Translations under genes and position numbers: made by a program
Notes under the pieces: model-generated
The model's database searches: none
The model's input: only the letters and a program-made list of their open reading frames with translations
What the model was told of the DNA's origin: nothing
Source: Oscillospiraceae bacterium
GTDB lineage: Bacteria > Bacillota > Clostridia > Oscillospirales > Oscillospiraceae
Length of the DNA stretch: 6,347 nt
NCBI GenBank assembly: GCA_024404735.1
Contig: JAKSPP010000083.1
Coordinates: 1-6,347, forward strand
Reading direction: 5' to 3'
In this document: positions 1 through 6,347 of the stretch, in pieces
Numbering within the stretch: position 1 is the first letter of the stretch
Layout of the letters: each line of letters starts with the position of its first letter

Positions 1-292
1 TAGTAACGGTTATAGCACAGGTGCCGATTAAACGAAGAATGCCGATAAACTCCTTTTCTTCGCTTTTTCCGGTTTTTATGCCCTTTATTCTTCCGGGAAG
101 AGCAAGGGCGCAGACTATAGCCGCCAGAATATTTGAATCGGTTGTGAAATATCTGAATGCCGTTACTCGGATGCCGGTCATATTTCCCCTTCCGCCGAAG
201 AGAAAAAAGCCGGATACGCAGATAATCGTGCTTATAATAAGGCAAATCGAAAGAAGTCCAGAAAAAAGATTATAAAGCCTTTCTTTTTTCAT
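1..292 (-). CDS. Multi-pass membrane protein, N-terminal part (runs off left edge)
   Basis: The minus strand opens with ATG at 292-290 and stays open for 97 codons to the window edge, so the C-terminus is missing. The protein starts with a short basic stretch (MKKERLYN), followed by a hydrophobic segment at about residues 11-33, a second at about 48-68 introduced by the motif RYFTTDSNILAA, a charged loop rich in Lys and Glu (about 69-82), and the beginning of a third hydrophobic segment from about 83. The aromatic-F-T-x-x-S-N-x-L pattern at the start of the second helix resembles Pr6Pr-type and related small integral membrane proteins of Firmicutes; that family link is from memory and only tentative. 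The start is supported by a strong ribosome binding site 9 bases upstream. The gene begins 25 bases after the lepA stop and is probably cotranscribed with it. No function can be assigned. Confidence 0.75.
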   Translation of the reverse strand, partial: MKKERLYNLFSGLLSICLIISTIICVSGFFLFGGRGNMTGIRVTAFRYFTTDSNILAAIVCALALPGRIKGIKTGKSEEKEFIGILRLIGTCAITVT

Positions 293-300
293 TGAGCCTG

Positions 301-309
301 TCTCCTTCT
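301..309 (-). promoter_or_regulatory. Ribosome binding site of the membrane protein gene
   Basis: The minus strand reads AGAAGGAGA here, with the GGAG core 9 bases before the ATG at 292-290. It lies in the 25-base gap after the lepA stop and decides the start of the partial membrane protein. Confidence 0.7.
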
Positions 310-317
310 CTGCTGTA

Positions 318-2129
318 TCAGTCATCGTCATCAAGCTTGAGAACTGCCATAAATGCTTCGGTGGGCATCTGAACACTTCCCAGAGAGCGCATTCTCTTTT
401 TGCCTTCCTTCTGCTTTTCAAGCAGCTTTTTCTTTCTGGAGATATCACCGCCGTAGCATTTTGCAAGAACGTCCTTGCGCATTGCTCTGACGGTTTCTCT
501 TGCGATAATCTTTCCTCCGATTGCCGCCTGAACGGGAACCTCAAAAAGCTGACGGGGAATATTGTCCTTAAGCTTCTCGCAGATGCGTCTTGCTCTGCCG
601 TTTGCCTTTTCTCTGTGGACAATGAAGCTCAGTGCGTCAACCTGCTCACCGTTGAGGAGAAGGTCAACCTTAACAAGGTCGGACTCCCTGTACTCGAGGA
701 ATTCATAGTCAAGGGAGGCGTAGCCCTTTGTTCTTGCCTTCAGAGTGTCGAAAAAGTCGTAAACGATTTCGTTAAGAGGCATATTGTAATGGAGCTCAAC
801 CAGATTTTTGTCAAGGTACTGCATATCCTTGAATTCACCTCGTCTGTCCTGACAGATGGGCATAATGTTGCCGATATAGTCGGGAGGGGAGATGATTGAA
901 CACTTTACAAAGGGCTCCTCCGCCTTCTGAATAAGGGTCGGATTGGGATAATCGTGGGGGTTATCTATGCTTATAACCGTTCCGTCCATCTTTGTGATTT
1001 TATAAATAACGGAGGGAAGTGTGGTAATAAGGTCTAAATTGAATTCTCTTTCGATACGCTCCTGAATTATTTCCATATGCAGCATTCCGAGGAAGCCGCA
1101 GCGGAAGCCGAAGCCCAGGGCAACGGAGGTTTCGGGCTCAAAGACGAGAGATGCGTCGTTAAGCTTAAGCTTCTCAAGAGCATCACGAAGGTCTTCAAAG
1201 CGCGAACCGTCCTCGGGGAAGACACCGCAGTAAACCATGGAGCGGACGGGTCTGTAGCCGGGAAGAGGCTCATCTGCGGAGCTTTCCGCATCCGTAACCG
1301 TATCACCCACCCGGGTATCACGGACATTTTTGATTGATGCTGTGAAGCAGCCTACCTCACCGGGATAGAGGGTCTTGACATTCTCGACTCCCTTGGGGCG
1401 CAGATAGCCGCATTCAAGAACGGAGAAGGTTTTTCCCGTGGCCATCATTCTGACGTTCTGCCCGACGGACAGGGTTCCCTCCATAACACGTACATAAACA
1501 ACAATTCCGAGGTATGGGTCATACTGGCTGTCGAAAATGAGAGCCTTAAGGGGCTTACCCGGGTCGCCCTTCGGGGCGGGGAAGTGGTTGACAATTCCCT
1601 CAAGGACAGCACCGATATTAATTCCCATTTTGGCGCTTATCTCGGGTGCCTCATCGCAGGGGATGCCTATGATATCCTCAACCTCCTGCTTTACCTTGGC
1701 GGGGTCTGCGGCGGGAAGGTCGATTTTGTTTATAACGGGAAGGATTTCCAGGTCATGGTCCATGGCAAGATATGTGTTTGCGAGAGTCTGCGCTTCAACA
1801 CCCTGAGCGGCGTCAACCACAAGGATGGCTCCTTCGCAGGCCGCAAGGGAACGGGAAACCTCATAGTTGAAGTCGACATGACCCGGGGTATCGATAAGGT
1901 TAAGGGCATATTTTTCTCCGTTTTCGGCAGTGTAATCAAGGCGAACGGCTCTTGCCTTGATGGTGATGCCCCTTTCCTTTTCAAGCTCCATATTGTCGAG
2001 TATCTGGTTTTCCATCTCTCTTTCGGGAACGCCCTTGCAAAGCTCAATCATTCTGTCGGAAAGAGTGGATTTGCCGTGGTCTATATGGGCAACTATGGAG
2101 AAGTTGCGTATATGGTCTATAGGAATCAT
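318..2129 (-). CDS. lepA: Elongation factor 4 (LepA), ribosome-associated GTPase
   Basis: LepA is a cytoplasmic translation GTPase, related to EF-G, that acts on stalled or mistranslocated ribosomes and during 30S assembly. The 603-residue length is typical and the gene looks complete. The GTPase motifs are all present: G1 AHIDHGKS at 14-21, the switch I segment ERGITIK around 52-58, G3 DTPGH at 80-84, G4 NKID at 134-137 and G5 SAK at 165-167. Domain II follows, then EF-G-like domains (VYCGVFPEDG and CGFLGMLHMEI are recognisable) and the LepA-specific C-terminal domain. The tail (KRMRSLGSVQMPTEAF...VLKL) matches the usual LepA ending. The start is the ATG that overlaps the stop of the upstream regulator gene by 4 bases, with GGGAGG 7 bases before it, and the first residues (IRNFSIVAHIDHGKST) match the family. 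No key residue is missing. The likely partial membrane protein gene lies 25 bases downstream. Confidence 0.98.
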   Translation of the reverse strand: MIPIDHIRNFSIVAHIDHGKSTLSDRMIELCKGVPEREMENQILDNMELEKERGITIKARAVRLDYTAENGEKYALNLIDTPGHVDFNYEVSRSLAACEGAILVVDAAQGVEAQTLANTYLAMDHDLEILPVINKIDLPAADPAKVKQEVEDIIGIPCDEAPEISAKMGINIGAVLEGIVNHFPAPKGDPGKPLKALIFDSQYDPYLGIVVYVRVMEGTLSVGQNVRMMATGKTFSVLECGYLRPKGVENVKTLYPGEVGCFTASIKNVRDTRVGDTVTDAESSADEPLPGYRPVRSMVYCGVFPEDGSRFEDLRDALEKLKLNDASLVFEPETSVALGFGFRCGFLGMLHMEIIQERIEREFNLDLITTLPSVIYKITKMDGTVISIDNPHDYPNPTLIQKAEEPFVKCSIISPPDYIGNIMPICQDRRGEFKDMQYLDKNLVELHYNMPLNEIVYDFFDTLKARTKGYASLDYEFLEYRESDLVKVDLLLNGEQVDALSFIVHREKANGRARRICEKLKDNIPRQLFEVPVQAAIGGKIIARETVRAMRKDVLAKCYGGDISRKKKLLEKQKEGKKRMRSLGSVQMPTEAFMAVLKLDDDD

Positions 2130-2431
2130 TTGTTATCCTCCCTTGCACTTCTGATTTCCGAAATAACATCTCCCAGAGAGGCCTCAATACGGGAAATCAG
2201 TAAATTTTCTCTTTCTCCGGAGTGCCTGCTTTCGGATAGACCAAGAAGGTAATCCGAGCTTACGCCGTAATATTCGCAGGCCTTTCGGACAAAGTTCAGT
2301 CCCGGTTCTCTTGTTCCGTTTTCATAGTGGGATAAAAGAGCCTGACTTATTCCGAGGGCGTTTGAAACGGTTCTCTGATTAAGAGCATTTTCACGCCTCA
2401 GTTCGCCGAGTATTTCGCCAAATTGTTTCAT
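2126..2431 (-). CDS. Small Cro/CI (XRE) family helix-turn-helix regulator
   Basis: This is a 101-residue predicted DNA-binding protein. Residues about 6-64 form a single HTH_3/XRE domain: LGELRRENALNQRTVSNALG leads into the recognition segment ISQALLSHYENGTREPG, and CEYYGVSSDYLLGL is the standard closing helix of the family. The remaining 37 residues are charged and probably helical, and could serve in dimerisation; no sensor domain, protease site or metal motif is visible. The start is supported by AAGGAG 6 bases before the ATG (about 2438-2445). The gene begins 20 bases after the SLH gene stop and its own stop overlaps the lepA start, so it is probably translated in the same message as lepA. 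Its targets are unknown. The adjacent SLH gene and its own operon are natural candidates, but nothing in the sequence shows an operator. Confidence 0.92.
   Translation of the reverse strand: MKQFGEILGELRRENALNQRTVSNALGISQALLSHYENGTREPGLNFVRKACEYYGVSSDYLLGLSESRHSGERENLLISRIEASLGDVISEIRSAREDNK
2137..2142 (-). promoter_or_regulatory. Ribosome binding site of lepA inside the upstream regulator gene
   Basis: The minus strand reads GGGAGG here, 7 bases before the lepA ATG. The site lies inside the last codons of the helix-turn-helix gene, whose stop codon TGA overlaps the lepA start as ATGA. This arrangement supports translational coupling and fixes the lepA start. Confidence 0.75.
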
Positions 2432-2451
2432 TTTCCGCTCCTTTTGTCCGA

Positions 2452-4008
2452 TTATGCACTCAGGGCATAAAGCTCTGTGATAACTACAAAGCCGCCGTCA
2501 TCATACCAGTTTGCGATGTAGAATGTGTATCCGGAAAGAGGATTGCCGGAGACAAATGAGGCGGAAAGCTTCGAAACCCTGTCCCCGTCCATCTTGTAAA
2601 TAACGGCAGAGCCGGAGAATTTGTATTTTTCGGAGGGAATTCCGTCCAGTGTCAGAAGGGGAGTTCCCGGTAATACTCCGAGATTTCCGGAAAGAGACGA
2701 GGGAAAAAGAGGCTCTGCGGATACTCCGTCTACTGTCTCGTAAAGAGTGTATTTATCGAGATTTGCAGAGGAGAAAATGCTTGTCTCGCGTCCGTTTATG
2801 TAAACGGTGTATTCGTATTTTCCGTTAACATCTCCGTTGTTTCCGAGAACATAAACATTGTGGTAGGTTTTTCCGGGGTCTGTGCCCGCATCGGAGCCGC
2901 TTCCGGAGTCGCTACCTGTGCCGCTTCCGCCGGGATTTGCCCCGGGAGTATTTCCACCGCCACCAGAAGGAGGAGTGGGGATGGAAGATGTTATCTTATC
3001 AAAGACAAATACAACATCTGCCATCCGGTCATTCTTTCCCGAAAGGAAGAATGCATATGTGTTTTTAAGGCCTTCTGCCGGTTTTACGGAAGTAAAGCCT
3101 GTGGATATGCTTACGGTTCCGCTTGGAACAGAGCCTGTATAGTCGGCGTAAATGAAAAGGGTGTCGTTTCCGGCATAAACCTCATCCGAAAGAATAATCT
3201 CGGGGGCAATTGAACTGAGCTTAACTCCCTTTTCATCTTCCGGCCAGTTTTCATAGCTTACTAAACCGACCTCACCGCTTATTACATCCGTTTCTATAAT
3301 AACGGGAACGCCGACACTGAGAAGGCCTTCAAGTGAAGAGGAGACCTCAAGCTTTTTAATGCTTCCGTCAAGAAGGCATACTGTTAATGAGCATAGCTTC
3401 TCACCCTGAGAGGATACGCTGCTCTTTTTAAGAATAACGCCCTTCTCGCTGATTGTTTCATTTTTCTGCCCGGGGAAAAGCAGAGTTTTCAGTTCCTCTC
3501 CGAGGCTGTTTATATCGAAATAGGTTTCAAGGAAGCTTTTTTTTTTTTTTTTTGGGTTTCCCGCGGAGTTGTATGATACTGTGTTCAGTGGCAGAAGATT
3601 AAATGCATACTGCGCCGCTATTGCTCTGGGGCAGGGAAGGGAATTGTCAAAATCGCAGTCTCCGAAAAGGCCTGTTTCCCTTGCGAGAATGTTTACGGCG
3701 ATTTTCCAGCTTCCCCCGGTCATTTTTTCCCTTTCGGCGTTGTAACCCAGGGCGCAAAGAAGCATCTTTGCCCAGGCAAAGCCCGTAAGCTCTCCTTCGG
3801 GATCGAACTTTCCGTCTCCCACACCGTTAACAATACCTTTAATACTGCAGTAGGCGACATAGCCCGAGGCCCAGTGACTTTCGGGAACATCTGAAAAATC
3901 CGTTGATGAGGGAATTGCAAGTGCTTCATCTCCGAGAAGCCTTGTAATCATGGCGCAGGCCTGCGCTCTTGTAAGAGTGCCGCCCGGCATAAACTGCGTT
4001 GCAGTCAT
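2452..4008 (-). CDS. SLH-domain cell-surface protein with compromised 5' end
   Basis: This is an S-layer-type protein expected to be exported and held to the cell wall by its SLH repeats; its specific role is not recognisable. From the only in-frame ATG it is 518 residues. Residues 1-26 are the second half of a first SLH repeat (MPGGTLTRAQACAMITRLLG), 37-90 form a full second repeat (FSDVPESHWASGYV ... GDGKFDPEGELTG), and about 91-140 a divergent third. Residues 153-157 are five lysines encoded by a run of 17 A. About 185-340 is a beta-rich region, 343-380 a Gly/Ser/Pro linker, and 381-518 a C-terminal beta-rich domain (TYHNVYVLGNNGDVNGKYEY) of unknown type. The ATG at 4008 is not a believable biological start: it has no well-spaced ribosome binding site and cuts the first SLH repeat in half. 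The same frame continues upstream with a signal-peptide end and SLH sequence (4009-4119). The gene lies between a methyltransferase gene and a regulator gene. Confidence 0.85.
   Translation of the reverse strand: MTATQFMPGGTLTRAQACAMITRLLGDEALAIPSSTDFSDVPESHWASGYVAYCSIKGIVNGVGDGKFDPEGELTGFAWAKMLLCALGYNAEREKMTGGSWKIAVNILARETGLFGDCDFDNSLPCPRAIAAQYAFNLLPLNTVSYNSAGNPKKKKKSFLETYFDINSLGEELKTLLFPGQKNETISEKGVILKKSSVSSQGEKLCSLTVCLLDGSIKKLEVSSSLEGLLSVGVPVIIETDVISGEVGLVSYENWPEDEKGVKLSSIAPEIILSDEVYAGNDTLFIYADYTGSVPSGTVSISTGFTSVKPAEGLKNTYAFFLSGKNDRMADVVFVFDKITSSIPTPPSGGGGNTPGANPGGSGTGSDSGSGSDAGTDPGKTYHNVYVLGNNGDVNGKYEYTVYINGRETSIFSSANLDKYTLYETVDGVSAEPLFPSSLSGNLGVLPGTPLLTLDGIPSEKYKFSGSAVIYKMDGDRVSKLSASFVSGNPLSGYTFYIANWYDDGGFVVITELYALSA
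2869..2982 (-). repeat. Low-complexity Gly/Ser/Pro linker within the SLH gene
   Basis: Codons 343-380 of the SLH protein encode a low-complexity stretch: PTPPSGGGG, then Asn/Pro/Gly, then repeated GSGSDSG-like units and TDPGK. It separates the central beta-rich region from the C-terminal domain and looks like a flexible interdomain linker as found in wall-anchored proteins. The DNA repeat is imperfect but could be recombination prone. Confidence 0.7.
3537..3553 (-). repeat. Seventeen-base A homopolymer inside the SLH coding region
   Basis: The plus strand shows 17 consecutive T, so the coding strand has 17 consecutive A, encoding the end of a Pro codon, five Lys codons and the first base of Ser. 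The frame is coding on both sides, so the tract length seen here is the open version. One extra A would give Lys-Leu-Pro and then TGA at 3529-3527. One A fewer would give eight codons and then TAA at 3512-3510. Long A runs slip in replication, transcription and sequencing. Confidence 0.9.
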
Positions 4009-4119
4009 TCCCTTTATAACACCGAGACCGCTCAGTGCGGTGATGGCATCGTAGTAGGCAGAGCTCTCCGGAACATCGTCAAAGGCAAATGCGTTAAGTG
4101 ACAGTGACAGGATATTACA
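4009..4119 (-). pseudogene. In-frame 5' continuation of the SLH gene without a start codon
   Basis: Reading the SLH frame upstream from its first ATG gives NILSLSLNAFA, which looks like the hydrophobic core and AFA cleavage site of a signal peptide. It is followed by FDDVPESSAYYDAITALSGL and GVIKG, the first half of a canonical SLH repeat. No ATG, GTG or TTG occurs in this frame before a TGA at 4143-4141, which lies inside the preceding methyltransferase gene. The normal start and basic n-region of the signal peptide are therefore absent. The first three codons of the segment overlap the last codons of the methyltransferase gene. Possible explanations are a deletion that removed the gene start, a one-base indel in the C run at 4124-4128, or a misassembly. 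That this segment belongs to the SLH protein is well supported; the cause is open. Confidence 0.75.
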
Positions 4120-4969
4120 TAAAGGGGGAGAGTGCCTTCTTCACTGCGGCAATATGCTCGGGGCCCGTACCGCAGCAGCCTCCTATAAGTCTTGCTCCGC
4201 TCTCGTATAGCTTAAGAGCATACTTTTCCATTGTTTCCGCAGGGAAATTATAAACGGGTACACCGGAGGAGCTGTCGGGAAGACCCGCATTGGGCTTTGC
4301 AATTATGGGAATGTCGCAAACCCTGCGAAGGTCAGCAATAATATTGCAGAGAGCCTCGGGGTCACCGATGCAGTTTACACCGAAGGCGGAAAGCCCCGCA
4401 TCCTTAAACATATCCCAGATATCGGTCAGCTTTTCTCCGAAGAAGGTTCTACCGTTTTCGGTTACGGAAAAGCTCATCATAACGGGCTTTTTCGAAACAG
4501 AGCGAACCGCCCTCAGGGCAATATCCGCCTCTGCGGAAACAAGCTGGGTTTCAATGGCAAAAAGGTCGACGCCGGCCTCCTCCAGGGCGCCTGCTGCCTC
4601 TGTGAAGACATCAAGAAGAAAGTCCTCCTTCGTATCGCCGAAGGGCTCGGGCATAAGTCCCGTGGGGGCGATGTCTCCGGCAATAAGGGCCTTGCCGCCG
4701 GAGGCTTTTCTGCTGAGGTCGACAAGTGAGGCGCAGATGGCTTTTATGTCACCGTAGTAGCCGTACTTCTTAAGTGCAACGGCATTGGCTCCGAAGGTAG
4801 GAGACATGAGAATTGTGCTTCCGGCATCAACATAGGCCTTCTGAAGCTTAATAAGAACCTCGGGGTTTTCGATTATAAACTGCTCGGAGCACATATTTGA
4901 TGGCTTTCCGGCTGCATTGAGGTGTGAGCCGGTTCCACCGTCGAGAATTACAGGGAGCTTTGAGAACAT
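4115..4969 (-). CDS. Stand-alone homocysteine S-methyltransferase domain protein
   Basis: The 284-residue protein corresponds to the zinc-dependent homocysteine-binding barrel found in MetH (N-terminal module), BHMT and MmuM. It would transfer a methyl group to homocysteine to make methionine in the cytoplasm. Motifs in order: DGGTGSHL at 10-17 (family usually DGAMGT), SPTFGAN at 56-62, an FGVNC zinc-ligand cysteine at Cys200, a KPNAGLP substrate loop at 225-231, and GGCCGTGPEHI at 263-273 with ligands Cys265 and Cys266. All three zinc cysteines are present, so the site looks intact. There is no folate, cobalamin or activation domain on the same chain. The methyl donor (methylcobalamin from a separate protein, betaine or S-methylmethionine) cannot be told from the sequence. 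The start has GAGG 8 bases upstream, 46 bases after argS. The stop sits directly against the SLH coding sequence. Confidence 0.93.
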   Translation of the reverse strand: MFSKLPVILDGGTGSHLNAAGKPSNMCSEQFIIENPEVLIKLQKAYVDAGSTILMSPTFGANAVALKKYGYYGDIKAICASLVDLSRKASGGKALIAGDIAPTGLMPEPFGDTKEDFLLDVFTEAAGALEEAGVDLFAIETQLVSAEADIALRAVRSVSKKPVMMSFSVTENGRTFFGEKLTDIWDMFKDAGLSAFGVNCIGDPEALCNIIADLRRVCDIPIIAKPNAGLPDSSSGVPVYNFPAETMEKYALKLYESGARLIGGCCGTGPEHIAAVKKALSPFM

Positions 4970-5015
4970 AGTTATAACCTCACAACAGAATAATCCTTAT
5001 GCAAGCAGAACCTGT

Positions 5016-6347
5016 TTACATCTTTTCGGGTGCGGAAACGCCGATGATGGAGAGGCTGTTTTCTATTGCCTGCTTTGCGGCTTTGCAGAGAAGAAGTCTT
5101 GCTCTTGCGGTTTCGGTTTCGGCATCCTTAATGCGGCAGACGGTGTAGAAGCGGTGGAAGGCACCTGCAAGGTCTGTTGCAAAACCGTTTATACGTGCGG
5201 GGTTATAATCTCTTGCGGCCAGACGGATTTCCTCGGGGAGGAGAGAAATCTGCTTTATAAGCTCTCTTTCGGGAGCCTCTGTGAGAAGGGAAATATCAAG
5301 TGTGTCTGCGGGGGTAACTCCGGACTCGGCAAGATTTGAGAGTACGGAGCAGATTCTGGCGTGTGCATACTGAACGTAGTATACGGGGTTCTCGCTGTCG
5401 GAGCGCAGTGCCAGACCCAGGTCAAAATCTATCTGTGAATCGGGCTTTGCATTAAAGAAGAATCTGGCTGCATCAACGGGAATCTCATCAAGAAGGTCTG
5501 TAAGTGAAATTGCCTTTCCGGTACGCTTTGACATTCTTACAACCTCTCCGTCACGCATAAGGCGTACAAGCTGCATAAGAACAATGTCAAGGCGGTTTTC
5601 ACCGTCAAGTCCCAGTGCATCCATGGCTGCCTTAAGTCTTGCAACATGTCCGTGATGGTCTGCACCCCAGATGTTTATAACCTTGTCAAAGCCTCTTACC
5701 TCAAATTTATTGCGGTGGTAGGCAATGTCGGCGGCAAAGTAGGTGTAAAAGCCGTTTGCTCTGCGAAGGACGTCGTCCTTAAGGCCGAGCTTTTCAATAT
5801 CCTCGGGCTTCTTTCCCTTTGCTATAAGGGCATTTCCCAGAAGCTCCGCTGTTTTAAGCCAGACAGCTCCGTCCTTCTCGTAGGTAAAGCCCTTCTCTGT
5901 AAGAGCGGCAACGGAATCGGCAACAAAGCCGGAGGAATGGAGCTCGGATTCAAAGAACCATTTGTCGTAGCTTATCTGATATCTCTTGAGGTCTGCCTGC
6001 ATTTTGGGTATGTTGACGGAAAGACCGAATGCGGCAAAGGCATCCCTGCGCTCGCGCTCGTCCTTGGAAAGCCAGTCATTTCCCTTCTCCTTGAGGAAGG
6101 CCTCTGCAATGACCCTGATATCGTCACCGTGGTAGCCGTCCTCGGGGAACTCAACGGCATCCTCGCCCAGAATAAGCTGGGCATAGCGTGCCTCAATGCT
6201 GAGGGCGAATTTTTCAATCTGATTTCCGGCATCGTTAACATAGAACTCTCTCTTAACGTCTGCACCGGCTCTTGAGAGAATTTCGGCAAGTGAGTCGCCC
6301 AGTGCGCCGCCGCGGGCGTTGCCCATGTGCATGGGGCCTGTGGGATT
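5016..6347 (-). CDS. argS: Arginyl-tRNA synthetase, C-terminal part (runs off right edge)
   Basis: This class I aminoacyl-tRNA synthetase charges tRNA-Arg with arginine in the cytoplasm. The frame is open from the right edge, so the true start lies outside; the first visible residues are NPTGP followed by MHMGNARGGALGD, which is the HIGH-motif region (the HMGN variant, as I recall it from clostridial ArgRS). Probably the roughly 120-residue N-terminal additional domain is missing. Further landmarks, numbered from the Met encoded at 6332: EFYVNDAGNQIEKF at about 29-42, GADHHGHVARLKAAMDALGL at about 223-242, the KMSKS-equivalent RMSKRTGKA at 266-274, and the anticodon-binding domain start NPVYYVQYAHARI at about 315-327. 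The C-terminus ends GVSAPEKM, matching the usual family ending, so the 3' end is complete. The next gene starts 46 bases downstream with no visible terminator. Confidence 0.97.
   Translation of the reverse strand, partial: NPTGPMHMGNARGGALGDSLAEILSRAGADVKREFYVNDAGNQIEKFALSIEARYAQLILGEDAVEFPEDGYHGDDIRVIAEAFLKEKGNDWLSKDERERRDAFAAFGLSVNIPKMQADLKRYQISYDKWFFESELHSSGFVADSVAALTEKGFTYEKDGAVWLKTAELLGNALIAKGKKPEDIEKLGLKDDVLRRANGFYTYFAADIAYHRNKFEVRGFDKVINIWGADHHGHVARLKAAMDALGLDGENRLDIVLMQLVRLMRDGEVVRMSKRTGKAISLTDLLDEIPVDAARFFFNAKPDSQIDFDLGLALRSDSENPVYYVQYAHARICSVLSNLAESGVTPADTLDISLLTEAPERELIKQISLLPEEIRLAARDYNPARINGFATDLAGAFHRFYTVCRIKDAETETARARLLLCKAAKQAIENSLSIIGVSAPEKM

Noticed and set aside
21..275. 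An 84-codon plus-strand frame at the left edge
   Set aside because: The minus strand here encodes a membrane protein with a good start, ribosome binding site and hydrophobic helices, so the plus frame is a shadow.
1584..2252. A 222-codon open frame on the plus strand opposite lepA and the regulator gene
   Set aside because: It lies antisense to lepA, whose protein is strongly conserved. The translated sequence has no recognisable domain and there is no separate gene signal; it is a codon-use shadow.
2882..3142. A proline-rich plus-strand frame
   Set aside because: It is the reverse reading of the Gly/Ser linker of the SLH protein.
3525..3553. The T run read as a rho-independent terminator on the plus strand
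   Set aside because: No GC-rich hairpin precedes it, no plus-strand gene ends there, and the run lies inside a coding region on the other strand.
4970..5015. A possible weak hairpin between argS and the methyltransferase gene
   Set aside because: The only inverted match is about four bases (ACAG/CTGT) with no T run, too weak for a terminator or riboswitch.
4917..5339. A cysteine-rich 140-codon plus-strand frame resembling a small metal-binding protein
   Set aside because: The cysteines arise from reading argS alanine and arginine codons backwards. It overlaps the end of argS and the start of the methyltransferase gene and has no regular CxxC spacing.
5646..6275. A 209-codon open frame on the plus strand opposite argS
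   Set aside because: It is fully inside the conserved argS gene on the other strand and has no family resemblance.
6318..6347. The HMGN sequence in place of HIGH in arginyl-tRNA synthetase as a possible defect
   Set aside because: As I recall, this variant in the NPTGPMHMGNARGG context is normal for clostridial ArgRS, and the rest of the catalytic landmarks are intact.

Overview
The window reads as a single leftward (minus-strand) gene block from a low-to-mid GC Firmicute. Its arginyl-tRNA synthetase and LepA sequences, S-layer homology (SLH) domains and strong AGGAGG-type ribosome binding sites suggest a gut-type clostridium, perhaps of the Oscillospiraceae/Ruminococcaceae group. That placement is an inference from protein style; no marker search was possible.

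In transcription order (right to left) the genes are: the C-terminal three quarters or so of argS (arginyl-tRNA synthetase, running off the right edge); a stand-alone homocysteine S-methyltransferase domain protein; an SLH-domain cell-surface protein; a small Cro/CI-type helix-turn-helix regulator; lepA (elongation factor 4); and the N-terminal part of a multi-pass membrane protein running off the left edge. Gaps between genes are 46 bases or less, the regulator and lepA overlap by 4 bases, and I see no convincing terminator or promoter between any of them. The block could therefore be one transcription unit mixing translation genes, methyl-group metabolism and a surface protein. No stretch above about 110 bases lacks a gene.

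Most genes are ordinary. The odd part is the SLH gene. (1) Its coding signature, including the end of a signal peptide with an AFA cleavage site and the start of the first SLH repeat, continues upstream of the only usable ATG right into the stop codon of the preceding gene, but no ATG, GTG or TTG start exists in that frame. The 5' end looks deleted, frameshifted or misassembled. (2) About 160 codons in, the coding strand carries an uninterrupted run of 17 A residues. Only this length (modulo 3) keeps the frame open: one A more or one A fewer gives a stop within a few codons, leaving an SLH-only stub. The tract is a candidate on/off switch for a surface protein, or a sequencing artefact.

I found no RNA genes, insertion sequences, CRISPR arrays or clear new multi-gene system.
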